Shown: piece after piece, positions 6,942 through 14,071 of the stretch
Layout of the letters: every line of letters begins with the position of its first letter
How positions within the stretch are numbered: the first letter of the stretch is position 1
Assembly: GCA_036443455.1 (NCBI GenBank)
Contig: JAZFYI010000072.1
Location: 1-15,280 of the forward strand
Direction of reading: 5' to 3'
DNA from: MnTg04 sp036443455
Lineage (GTDB): Bacteria; Pseudomonadota; Gammaproteobacteria; Steroidobacterales; MnTg04
DNA length: 15,280 nucleotides
Program-made: the position numbers and the translations under genes
Notes under the pieces: generated by a model
Told to the model about the DNA's origin: nothing
The model's input: the letters and a program-made list of their open reading frames with translations, nothing else
Databases searched by the model: none

Positions 6942-7820
6942 ATGTCCGACGACCAGCCTCCAGGTAGTAACGGTCCGCGGCAGCGCCGCTGGCTGAGCCG
7001 GATCAGGCAACGGTTCGGCGCCGCGCCGACGGATCGCGCGCAAGTTGTCGAGTATCTTCGGAAGGCCGGCAAACAAGGCCTGCTCGATGCCGATGAACAG
7101 GCGATGCTCGAGGGCGTACTCGAGGTTTCCGATACCGTCGTCCGCGAAATCATGGTCCCGCGTTCGCAAATGGTGGTGGTAGAGCGCGATGCCGATGCGC
7201 GCGACATATTGCCGATCATCATCGAGTCCGGCCACTCGCGGTTTCCGGTGATCGGCGATGACCGCGACGAGGTCGCCGGCATCCTGATGGCAAAGGATCT
7301 GCTGCGTTATTTTGCCGATGGCGGCAACAGCGCGTTCGATATGCGTGAGTATATGCGCGCCGCGGTATTCATCCCCGAAAGCAAGCGGCTCAAAACCCTG
7401 CTCAAGGAATTTCGCGCCAGCCACAATCACATGGCGATAGTCGTCGATGAGTATGGCGGAGTGGCAGGATTGCTGACCATCGAGGACGTGCTCGAACAAA
7501 TCGTCGGCGATATCGACGACGAGCACGATATCGAGGAATACATTTTTATTCAGCGCGACAGTGCGACCGAGTTTAGCGTGCACGCGCTGACCCGTATCGA
7601 TGATTTCAACGAGTACTTTGGCAGCGAGTTCAGCGACGAGGACTATGGCACCGTCGGTGGCCTGATCATCAACGAAATGGGCAAACTGCCCGGGCGCGAT
7701 GAAACAGTCACCATCGATGGCTATGCGTTCAAAGTGACTCGCGCAGGCCGTCGGCGCATCGATACCCTCCAGGTAACGGTCAGTGGAAAGGACATCCCGG
7801 GTGTGGCAAAAGACCAGTAG
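6942..7820 (+). CDS. corC: CorC/HlyC-family CBS-domain protein (YbeX)
   Basis: CorC (YbeX) is a soluble CBS-pair protein linked to magnesium/cobalt homeostasis; in E. coli it has also been tied to ribosome metabolism, and its biochemical role is not settled. The 292-aa protein has a basic N-terminal stretch (about 12-35), then REIMVPRSQM (M71-V72-P73-R74) opening the first CBS repeat. A second CBS repeat follows at about 135-190, including NHMAIVVDEYGGVAGLLTIEDVLEQIVGDIDDE. The C-terminal CorC_HlyC transporter-associated domain (about 205-285) contains DYGTVGGLI and GRDETVTIDGYAFKV. There are no membrane segments, unlike the larger CorB-type proteins. AGGTGG lies about 11 bases upstream of the ATG. 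The stop is 18 bases before the lnt start, keeping the genes in one transcript. Confidence 0.95.
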   Translation: MSDDQPPGSNGPRQRRWLSRIRQRFGAAPTDRAQVVEYLRKAGKQGLLDADEQAMLEGVLEVSDTVVREIMVPRSQMVVVERDADARDILPIIIESGHSRFPVIGDDRDEVAGILMAKDLLRYFADGGNSAFDMREYMRAAVFIPESKRLKTLLKEFRASHNHMAIVVDEYGGVAGLLTIEDVLEQIVGDIDDEHDIEEYIFIQRDSATEFSVHALTRIDDFNEYFGSEFSDEDYGTVGGLIINEMGKLPGRDETVTIDGYAFKVTRAGRRRIDTLQVTVSGKDIPGVAKDQ

Positions 7821-7838
7821 CGCCGGGTCGGTCGCCCT

Positions 7839-9338
7839 TTGACCGGCTGGTTGCGCGGTCGCCGGGGAGACCTGGCAGCATCGGTCTCGGGCTTGCTGCT
7901 GCCGATGGCATTCGCGCCGCTGGGATGGTGGCCGCTGGCGCCGCTTTGTATAAGCGTCCTGTTTCTCTGCTGGCAGACCGACGATGCGCGGCAGGCGGCA
8001 CGCAAAGGCTTTCTGTTCGGCGCCGGCTTGTTCCTTGCGGGCACCTACTGGCTTTACCACTCGATCCATGTCCTGGGGAAAGCGCCGCTGGCGCTGGCTC
8101 TGCTCCTGATGCTCGGGCTGGTTGCGATCATGGGCCTGTATCACGCGCTGCTGGGTTACCTGGTCGTCCGCGGGGGGCTGCAGCGTGGTCCGCTCGGCTG
8201 GTTTCTCGGGCTGCCCTTCGCCTGGATTTTGCTGGAATGGTGGCGTGGCTGGTTTCTCACCGGCTTTCCGTGGCTAAGCCTGGGATACAGTCAGACCGAT
8301 ACCTGGCTGGGCGCACTGGCGCCGGTATTGGGTGTGTACGGGATCAGCCTGGCCGTGGCTGTGATCAGCGGCGGGCTGGTTGCGCTGCTGCTGGGCCAGC
8401 GGCAGCACAAAATACTTGGCGCCGCGGTGATCGTTGTTATCTGGTCGGCTGCCGCCTTGCTCGGGCAGGTTCGATGGGCTGAGGATGCCGGTGAGGAGTT
8501 GTCGGTCACCATCGTGCAGGCCGCGATTCCGCAGGAACAGAAATGGCTGCCCGAGATGCTGGCGCCGACCCAGGATTTGTACGTGACGATGACCGATGGG
8601 CACTGGGACAGCGACCTGGTGATCTGGCCCGAGGCGGCCATTCCCGCGCTGATCGCGCAGGTTGACGACTACCTGATGGCATTGCGCAAACGCATGCTGG
8701 AACAAGGCAATACGCTGATGTTGGGGATCATCGATTACGAAATCGACCGCGGTGTATACCGCAATACCTTGCTCGTCCTCGGGTCGCAGGTGGAATTTTA
8801 TTACAAACGCCACCTGGTGCCTTTCGGTGAGTTTTTCCCGGTGCCCGATTTCGTTCGCCGCTGGATGCGCTTGCAGAACCTGCCCTACACGGATTTCGAA
8901 GCGGGGCGCGATGACCAGCTTCCGCTGCAGGTCAACGGCATCAAGGTGGCGCCCAGCATTTGTTACGAAGTTGCCTATGGCAACGAGCAACGGCAGTTTT
9001 TACCGGCGGCATCGTTGCTGGTGAATGTCAGCAACGATGCCTGGTTTGGCGATACCATCGCGCCGCATCAGCACTTGCAGATCGCCCGCATGCGCGCGAT
9101 GGAAGCGCGCCGTTACCTGCTCAGGGCGACCAACAACGGGATTTCCGCCGTGATCGGCTCGCGCGGCGAATTGTTCGAAGTGTCGCGACAGTTTGTGCCG
9201 GCCGTTATTGATGCCACGGTCCAGCCGTTGTCCGGTGAGACCTGGTATGTGCGTTTCGGCAACTGGCCGCTGCTGCTAACGGGTCTGATTACCCTGCTCG
9301 CGCTGCTGCTCCACCGGCGGACCCGGCGCTCGCTATAG
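7839..9338 (+). CDS. lnt: Lnt, apolipoprotein N-acyltransferase
   Basis: Lnt is an inner-membrane enzyme that N-acylates the N-terminal cysteine of lipoproteins, the last step of lipoprotein maturation, using phospholipid as acyl donor. The 499-aa protein has several hydrophobic helices over about residues 12-210, a periplasmic nitrilase-like domain at about 215-460 and a final membrane helix (about 475-492, WPLLLTGLITLLALLLH). The catalytic triad is visible: E265 in WPEAAIP, K323 in YKRHLVPFGEFFP and C375 in ICYEVAYG. These correspond to E267, K335 and C387 of E. coli. The frame has no ATG near its beginning, so translation probably starts at TTG 7839, 18 bases after corC; another TTG at 7851 is possible. 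The ribosome site is weak, which suggests coupling to corC translation. Confidence 0.95.
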   Translation: MTGWLRGRRGDLAASVSGLLLPMAFAPLGWWPLAPLCISVLFLCWQTDDARQAARKGFLFGAGLFLAGTYWLYHSIHVLGKAPLALALLLMLGLVAIMGLYHALLGYLVVRGGLQRGPLGWFLGLPFAWILLEWWRGWFLTGFPWLSLGYSQTDTWLGALAPVLGVYGISLAVAVISGGLVALLLGQRQHKILGAAVIVVIWSAAALLGQVRWAEDAGEELSVTIVQAAIPQEQKWLPEMLAPTQDLYVTMTDGHWDSDLVIWPEAAIPALIAQVDDYLMALRKRMLEQGNTLMLGIIDYEIDRGVYRNTLLVLGSQVEFYYKRHLVPFGEFFPVPDFVRRWMRLQNLPYTDFEAGRDDQLPLQVNGIKVAPSICYEVAYGNEQRQFLPAASLLVNVSNDAWFGDTIAPHQHLQIARMRAMEARRYLLRATNNGISAVIGSRGELFEVSRQFVPAVIDATVQPLSGETWYVRFGNWPLLLTGLITLLALLLHRRTRRSL

Positions 9339-9348
9339 TGTCGCGACA
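9339..9348. repeat. Perfect 10-bp palindrome directly after the lnt stop
   Basis: TGTCGCGACA begins on the base after the lnt stop codon. It is too short to be a terminator and no T tract follows, so lnt and leuS are likely co-transcribed. It could be a protein-binding site or chance. Confidence 0.3.
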
Positions 9349-9414
9349 GCTTCGGCTACGGTATCCTTGCGCGTTCGGCCCAGCGGCCTGCCGGGAGCAG
9401 TAGGCAAACAACCC

Positions 9415-11865
9415 ATGGAAGAGAAATACCAGCCAAAACCGATCGAAGCACAGGCGCAGGCCTGGTGGGACGAGCATGCGAGTTTTGCCGCTCGCGAAGA
9501 CGCGGATGGCGAAAAATTTTATTGCCTGAGCATGTTTCCCTACCCCAGCGGACGGTTGCACATGGGGCATGTCCGCAACTACACGATCGGCGATGTCATC
9601 AGCCGCTACCAGCGCATGCAGGGGCGTAACGTGATGCAGCCGATCGGCTTTGACGCCTTTGGCATGCCGGCTGAAAACGCGGCGATACAAAACCAGGTGC
9701 CGCCTGCAAAATGGACTTACCAGAACATCGAATACATGCAGGAACAGTTGCGTGAACTCGGTTTTGCCTATGACTGGAATCGCGAACTGGCAACCTGCAA
9801 TCCCGACTACTATCGCTGGGAGCAGTGGTTGTTCGTGCAACTGTATAAAAAGGGTTTGGTGTACAAGAAAAACGCGGCGGTCAACTGGGATCCGGTCGAC
9901 CGGACCGTACTCGCCAATGAGCAGGTCATCGATGGCCGCGGCTGGCGGTCCGGTGCGCTGGTCGAGCGCCGCGAAATCCCGCAGTGGTTCATGCGTATTA
10001 CCGCTTATGCCGACGAGTTGCTGGCTGAACTCGAGCACCTGGAGCACTGGCCGGAAGCGGTGCGTACGATGCAGCGGAACTGGATCGGGCGTTCGCAGGG
10101 GCTGGATATCAGCTTCCCGGTCGCGGGCGGGGCGGAACCGCTGAGCGTATTTACGACCCGGCCCGATACCTTGATGGGCGTCAGCTATATGGCGGTTGCC
10201 GCCGAGCACCCGCTGGCGATCAAGGCGGCGGCCGGCAACCCGGAACTGGCGGCATTCCTCGATGAATGCCGCAGCGCCGTTACCGCCGAAGCCGATCTCG
10301 AGACCATGGAAAAAGAAGGCATGGCGCTGGGCATAGCCGCAATTCACCCGGTGACCGGCGACAAGATCCCCATCTGGACCGCCAACTTCGTCCTGATGAG
10401 TTATGGCACGGGTGCGGTCATGGCGGTGCCGGGCCACGATCAGCGCGACTGGGAATTCGCCACGAAATACGGACTGCCGATCGTGCAGGTCATCGAGCCG
10501 GATGACGGCAGCGAAGTCGATCTTTCCACGGGCGCCAACACCGCATATGGCACGCTGGTCAACTCGGATAGCTATACCGGCATGAGCAGTCAGCAGGCTT
10601 TCGATGCGATGGCTGAACATTTTGCCGAGAACGGCATCGGCGGGCGGCGGACAAATTACCGGCTGCGCGACTGGGGCGTGTCCAGGCAAAGGTATTGGGG
10701 TGCGCCAATCCCGATGATTTACTGCGAAAAGTGCGGTGACGTGGCGGTGCCCGAAGACCAGTTACCGGTCATATTGCCCGAGGACGTGGCGGTAACGGGT
10801 GAGGGTTCGCCGCTCCATCACATGCCGGAGTTTTACCAGGTTCCTTGTCCCGACTGCGGTGGCGAGGCGAGGCGGGAGACCGATACTTTCGATACTTTCT
10901 TCGAGTCGTCCTGGTATTTCGCCCGCTTCGCCAGCCACGATTGCGCCGACGCGATGCTGGACCGGCGCGCCGATTACTGGATGCCGGTGGATCAGTACAT
11001 CGGCGGTATCGAACATGCGATTCTGCACCTGTTGTATGCGCGCTTTTTCCAAAAGGCGATGCGCGATCTCGGGCTGATCAAAAGCGGCGAACCGTTTGCC
11101 CGTTTGCTGACCCAGGGCATGGTGTTGAAAGACGGTGCGAAGATGTCCAAGTCCCGGGGCAATACGGTCGATCCACAAGGAATGATCGATCGTTTCGGCG
11201 CCGACACGGTCAGGTTGTTCATGATGTTTGCATCACCGCCGGAGCAAACGCTGGACTGGTCCGACGAGGGCGTGCACGGGGCATTTCGCTTTCTCAAGCG
11301 CCTGTGGAACCTGGTGTACCGGCATGTCAGCGAAGGGACGGTGGAGGATCTGGATAGCGCAGCGTTAAATGCCGGGCAAAAGGAACTCAGGAGACAGACC
11401 CACGATACTATTGCCAAGGTCGGCGACGATATCGGCCGCCGCTTTACCTTCAATACGGCGATTGCCGCGGTCATGGAACTGCTCAACCATGTGTCGAAAT
11501 CGGCAGACCGCAGCGTCCAGGGCAGGGCGGTTATCCAGGAGGCGCTGGAGGCTGCCTGCCTGCTGCTGTCGCCGATCGTTCCGCATGTCTGCCACCGGCT
11601 CTGGCACGAGCTCGGTCATGCGCAGGCCGTTGTCGATGTGCGCTGGCCGGTTGTGGATGAGGCCGCCAGGGCGAAGGAGATGCTGGAAATAGTGGTGCAG
11701 GTAAACGGCAAGCTCAGGTCGCGGATTTCAGTGGCAGCCGATGCCGATCGCGAGTTGATCGGACGGCTGGCGCTCGATGACAAGAATGTTCAACGATTCG
11801 TTGGTGACAAGGAGGTTCGCAAGGTGATCGTGGTGCCGGGGAGATTGGTCAATGTCGTCACCTAG
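9415..11865 (+). CDS. leuS: LeuS, leucyl-tRNA synthetase
   Basis: LeuS is a class I aminoacyl-tRNA synthetase that charges tRNA-Leu with leucine in the cytoplasm. The 816-aa product has the HIGH motif as HMGH (49-52, within PYPSGRLHMGHVRNYTIGDV) and the KMSKS motif exactly at 576-580. The CP1 editing domain, which hydrolyses mischarged tRNA, lies at about 220-400, including TTRPDTLMGVSYMAVAAEHP. A zinc-ribbon-like insert has C437/C440 and C478/C481. The anticodon-binding and C-terminal domains finish with RKVIVVPGRLVNVVT. I chose the ATG at 9415 (MEEKYQPKPIEAQAQAWWDE), which matches the family start; an upstream in-frame TTG at 9367 would add 16 unconserved residues. The TAG stop lies inside the left end of a palindromic element. 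The usual downstream genes lptE and holA are missing here. Confidence 0.98.
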   Translation: MEEKYQPKPIEAQAQAWWDEHASFAAREDADGEKFYCLSMFPYPSGRLHMGHVRNYTIGDVISRYQRMQGRNVMQPIGFDAFGMPAENAAIQNQVPPAKWTYQNIEYMQEQLRELGFAYDWNRELATCNPDYYRWEQWLFVQLYKKGLVYKKNAAVNWDPVDRTVLANEQVIDGRGWRSGALVERREIPQWFMRITAYADELLAELEHLEHWPEAVRTMQRNWIGRSQGLDISFPVAGGAEPLSVFTTRPDTLMGVSYMAVAAEHPLAIKAAAGNPELAAFLDECRSAVTAEADLETMEKEGMALGIAAIHPVTGDKIPIWTANFVLMSYGTGAVMAVPGHDQRDWEFATKYGLPIVQVIEPDDGSEVDLSTGANTAYGTLVNSDSYTGMSSQQAFDAMAEHFAENGIGGRRTNYRLRDWGVSRQRYWGAPIPMIYCEKCGDVAVPEDQLPVILPEDVAVTGEGSPLHHMPEFYQVPCPDCGGEARRETDTFDTFFESSWYFARFASHDCADAMLDRRADYWMPVDQYIGGIEHAILHLLYARFFQKAMRDLGLIKSGEPFARLLTQGMVLKDGAKMSKSRGNTVDPQGMIDRFGADTVRLFMMFASPPEQTLDWSDEGVHGAFRFLKRLWNLVYRHVSEGTVEDLDSAALNAGQKELRRQTHDTIAKVGDDIGRRFTFNTAIAAVMELLNHVSKSADRSVQGRAVIQEALEAACLLLSPIVPHVCHRLWHELGHAQAVVDVRWPVVDEAARAKEMLEIVVQVNGKLRSRISVAADADRELIGRLALDDKNVQRFVGDKEVRKVIVVPGRLVNVVT

Positions 11866-12027
11866 GAGTCTGCGCGGTAGAAATATCCGTAGCGAGAAAG
11901 TGTCACAGCGAGGACAGTTTTTCGATCTTTTGAGGCGCATAGTGGGGCTACGCAACGAAAAAGATCGGAAAAATGGACCGCTGTGGCGCTTTCGCAGTAG
12001 GAATATTTCTACCGCGCAGACTCCTAG
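11862..12027. repeat. 166-bp imperfect palindrome with perfect 25-bp terminal inverted repeats; MITE/ERIC-like hairpin element
   Basis: The left end (11862-11886, beginning CTAGGAGTCTGC) is the exact reverse complement of the right end (12003-12027), 25 of 25 bases. Complementarity continues inward in register: CACAGCG (11904-11910) with CGCTGTG (11979-11985), TTTTT (11918-11922) with AAAAA (11969-11973), CGATCTTTT (11923-11931) with AAAAGATCG (11959-11967), GCG (11935-11937) with CGC (11951-11953), and TAG/CTA (11940-11942, 11948-11950) around a TGGGG apex loop (11943-11947). The whole sequence could fold as one long hairpin in RNA or a cruciform in DNA. Both ends carry CTAG, as expected if a TA or CTAG target was duplicated on insertion. 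The leuS TAG stop lies inside the left repeat. It holds no credible coding sequence. It resembles ERIC- or Correia-type small repeats in design, but I cannot name the family. Confidence 0.85.
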
Positions 12028-12057
12028 ATACGAGTTCATGAATAGATCAGAGCTTCC

Positions 12058-12888
12058 TTAACTGAAACAATGCTCCGGCGCCGGATAGTCGCCATTGCGC
12101 ACGGCCTCGACATAGGCCTTGGCCGCGTCGATCGGGCTGCGACCGCCGATCGTGAAATCCTGTGCAAAGCGCGGCTTGCGACCGATCGTGATATTCAGGA
12201 TGTCGTACAGGACCAGGATCTGGCCATCGACATGCGGTCCTGCGCCGATGCCAATGACCGGCACCTTGAGTTCCCTGGTGATCCTCGCGCCGAGTTCGTT
12301 GGGAATGCATTCGAGCAAAACGATGTCGGCGCCGGCGCTTTCCAGCGCCTTGGCATCCGCGAGCATCTGTTTTGCGGTCGCCTTGTCGCGCCCCTGGATC
12401 TTGAAACCGCCAAGCTTGTGCACCGACTGGGGTTTCAGGCCGATGTGCGCGCAGACCGGCACATCCCGCGAGGCCAGGTATTCGACGATTTCCACCTGCA
12501 TCGCCCCGCCTTCGAGCTTGACCATCTTGGCGCGGCCTTCCTGCATCAGGCGCCTTGAATTGCCCATGGCCTGCCGCGGCGTCGTATAACTGAGAAACGG
12601 CAAATCGCCGACCAGGAACGATCGGGTCAGACCGCGGGCAACTGCCTTGCAGTGATAAACGACATCATCGACGGTGACCGGCACCGTCGTCGGATGCCCC
12701 TGGATCACCATGCCCAGCGAATCGCCCGCCAGCACCAGGTCGACGCCAGCCTCATCCACCAAGTTGGCAAAACTCGCATCGTATGCGGTCAGACAGGCAA
12801 TCGGCATCCCCTCTGCCTTCATTTTCACCAGCGTCGAAATGGTTACCGGTGGCTTGTCCGAGTCTCTTTGTTGCAAATGCGTATACAT
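12058..12888 (-). CDS. panB: PanB, 3-methyl-2-oxobutanoate hydroxymethyltransferase
   Basis: PanB transfers a hydroxymethyl group from 5,10-methylene-tetrahydrofolate to 2-oxoisovalerate, giving ketopantoate, the first committed step of pantothenate (vitamin B5) and CoA synthesis. The 276-aa TIM-barrel protein carries the magnesium ligands D56 (AGDSLGM), D95 (VGDLPF) and E125 (KLEGG) and the catalytic E192 (LLECIP), each 11 residues beyond the E. coli counterparts D45, D84, E114 and E181. It ends with PAPEHCF. The ATG at 12888 has a strong ribosome site (AGGAG, 12898-12894) five bases upstream, in the 11-bp gap after the kinase gene. It is the last gene of the pcnB-folK-kinase-panB operon. 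PanC, commonly the next gene, is not here. PanB uses a folate cofactor, which links it to folK in the same operon. Confidence 0.98.
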   Translation of the reverse strand: MYTHLQQRDSDKPPVTISTLVKMKAEGMPIACLTAYDASFANLVDEAGVDLVLAGDSLGMVIQGHPTTVPVTVDDVVYHCKAVARGLTRSFLVGDLPFLSYTTPRQAMGNSRRLMQEGRAKMVKLEGGAMQVEIVEYLASRDVPVCAHIGLKPQSVHKLGGFKIQGRDKATAKQMLADAKALESAGADIVLLECIPNELGARITRELKVPVIGIGAGPHVDGQILVLYDILNITIGRKPRFAQDFTIGGRSPIDAAKAYVEAVRNGDYPAPEHCFS

Positions 12889-12891
12889 GCG

Positions 12892-12898
12892 CTCTCCT
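12892..12898 (-). promoter_or_regulatory. Strong ribosome binding site of panB
   Basis: AGGAGAG on the minus strand, with the AGGAG core five bases before the ATG at 12888, fills most of the 11-bp gap between the kinase stop and panB. It fixes the panB start. Confidence 0.75.
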
Positions 12899-12899
12899 G

Positions 12900-13553
12900 T
12901 CAGGCGATGCTGCGGCTGACCGGGTTGTAAAAATGCCGGCCACTGCGAATCGAATCCACCTGCTCCAGTAACTGCTGGAAATCGGTATCGTTGCCCACCG
13001 GATCGATGTCCGCCGTGTTGATAATCAGTAACGGCGAATCGTCGTACTGGTGAAAAAACCGGGCATAAGCTTCCATTAGCTGTTCAAGGTAATCACGCTT
13101 TATCATTTGTTCAAATTTAACACCCCGCCTGGCGACTCTTTCAAGCAACACCTTGACCGGCGCCTGCAGGTAGATCACCAGGTCGGGCGTCGGCGGCTGA
13201 ATATCGAGACGCTCGTAAATCTGCTGATACAGCTGCCACTCCTGCGGATCCAGTATCAGTTCCGCGAACAGCCGGTCCTTCTCCATCAGGTAGTCGGCCA
13301 CCTTGACCGGGCTGAACAGGTCGCGCTGGCGTTCGTCCTCGAGCTGACGGGCGCGCTGAAACAGAAAAAATAGTTGTACCGCCAACGCGCCGCCGCGCGG
13401 GTCTTGGTAAAACCGCTCGAGGAACGGATTCGCCCACGGCTGTTCTTCGACCAGGTCGCACGCGAAACTATCCGCCAGGCGCCTGGCGAGGCTGGTCTTG
13501 CCGACGCCGATTGGACCTTCCACCACGATATAACGCGGCCTGGCGGCAATCAT
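12900..13553 (-). CDS. Deoxynucleoside kinase (dGK/dAK/dCK family)
   Basis: Enzymes of this family phosphorylate deoxynucleosides with ATP for nucleotide salvage in the cytoplasm; the preferred base cannot be told from this sequence. The 217-aa protein starts MIAARPRYIVVEGPIGVGKTSLARRL with P-loop GPIGVGKT at 13-20. It continues with LVEEQPWANPFLERFY, a helix rich in Q/F (QLFFLFQRARQL) that resembles the substrate-binding QxxxxxxR segment, and YLMEKDRLFAELIL. Next come DLVIYLQAPVKVLLERVARRG (strand plus lid helix) and RDYLEQLMEAYARFFH. I chose the ATG at 13553, which overlaps the folK stop in a four-base ATGA; an upstream TTG/GTG-type extension inside folK is unlikely. The tight packing shows co-translation with folK and panB. 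The product is often annotated as deoxyadenosine/deoxyguanosine kinase. Confidence 0.92.
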   Translation of the reverse strand: MIAARPRYIVVEGPIGVGKTSLARRLADSFACDLVEEQPWANPFLERFYQDPRGGALAVQLFFLFQRARQLEDERQRDLFSPVKVADYLMEKDRLFAELILDPQEWQLYQQIYERLDIQPPTPDLVIYLQAPVKVLLERVARRGVKFEQMIKRDYLEQLMEAYARFFHQYDDSPLLIINTADIDPVGNDTDFQQLLEQVDSIRSGRHFYNPVSRSIA

Positions 13554-14056
13554 GTCTCGCTGTCTCCCGTATCGGCATAGCGCTGCAAACCTTCCTGTCC
13601 ACAAGCGGCTGCCAGCTGGCTCACCTTTCCCCGGCCAGGTATTTCAAGGGCCGGAGCGATTTCTGCCAGAGGATACAGGACAAAACTGCGTTGATGAACA
13701 CCAGGATGCGGCAAGCTCAGTTCGGCGCGATCGCTGAGTTCCCGGCCATACACGAGCAGGTCCAGGTCCAGGGTGCGCGGGCCCCAGCGCTGATTGCGCC
13801 GTCTGCCCCTTTGCGCTTCCAGATCGTGCAGCACGGCGAGCAGATCCGCGGCGGACAAATGGGTCAGCAAACCGCAAACCGCATTGAGGAAATCGGGCTG
13901 ATCCTGGGGCCCCATCGGCGCGCTGAGATAAATGCCGGAACAAACCAGGCTGTGAATATCCGACCGCTGTTTGAGTTTGGCGATGGCCCAGCGAATCTGC
14001 CCGCAAGGATCGTCGAGGTTGCTGCCCAGGCCAACGTACGCGGATTGCCAGCGCAT
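13550..14056 (-). CDS. folK: FolK (HPPK), 6-hydroxymethyl-7,8-dihydropterin pyrophosphokinase
   Basis: FolK transfers pyrophosphate from ATP to 6-hydroxymethyl-7,8-dihydropterin, the step before dihydropteroate synthase in folate synthesis. The 168-aa protein has the N-terminal VGLGSNL (8-14), the substrate loop SAPMGPQDQPDFLNAV (45-60) and the signature WGPRTLDLDLLVYG, with magnesium ligands D97 and D99 (E. coli D95 and D97). It then shows LPHPGVHQRSFVLYPLAEIAP. Length and motifs are normal for HPPK. The ATG at 14056 is 15 bases after the pcnB stop, and the stop overlaps the kinase start by four bases. PcnB-FolK pairing is a classic gammaproteobacterial arrangement. The ribosome site is weak, so expression may depend on coupling with pcnB. 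Confidence 0.97.
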   Translation of the reverse strand: MRWQSAYVGLGSNLDDPCGQIRWAIAKLKQRSDIHSLVCSGIYLSAPMGPQDQPDFLNAVCGLLTHLSAADLLAVLHDLEAQRGRRRNQRWGPRTLDLDLLVYGRELSDRAELSLPHPGVHQRSFVLYPLAEIAPALEIPGRGKVSQLAAACGQEGLQRYADTGDSET

Positions 14057-14071
14057 CGTCGCTATACCCGC

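Noticed and set aside
6921..8144. 407-aa minus-strand open frame opposite corC/lnt
   Set aside because: It covers the CBS-domain gene and the start of lnt in antisense, has no ribosome site and has no recognisable motif.
9339..9414. Promoter or terminator between lnt and leuS
   Set aside because: Apart from the 10-bp palindrome there is no -35/-10 pair I would trust and no hairpin with a T tract; co-transcription is the simpler reading.
9289..10689. 466-aa minus-strand open frame opposite lnt/leuS
   Set aside because: It lies antisense to the HIGH motif and editing-domain coding region of leuS. The frame is a by-product of high GC; the protein has low-complexity His/Arg/Ala composition and no known fold.
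11852..12061. 69-aa plus-strand open frame running through the palindrome, rich in Arg
   Set aside because: It starts inside leuS, is made of the inverted repeat sequence, and has no ribosome site or recognisable domain. The arginine-rich character is explained by the repeat composition.
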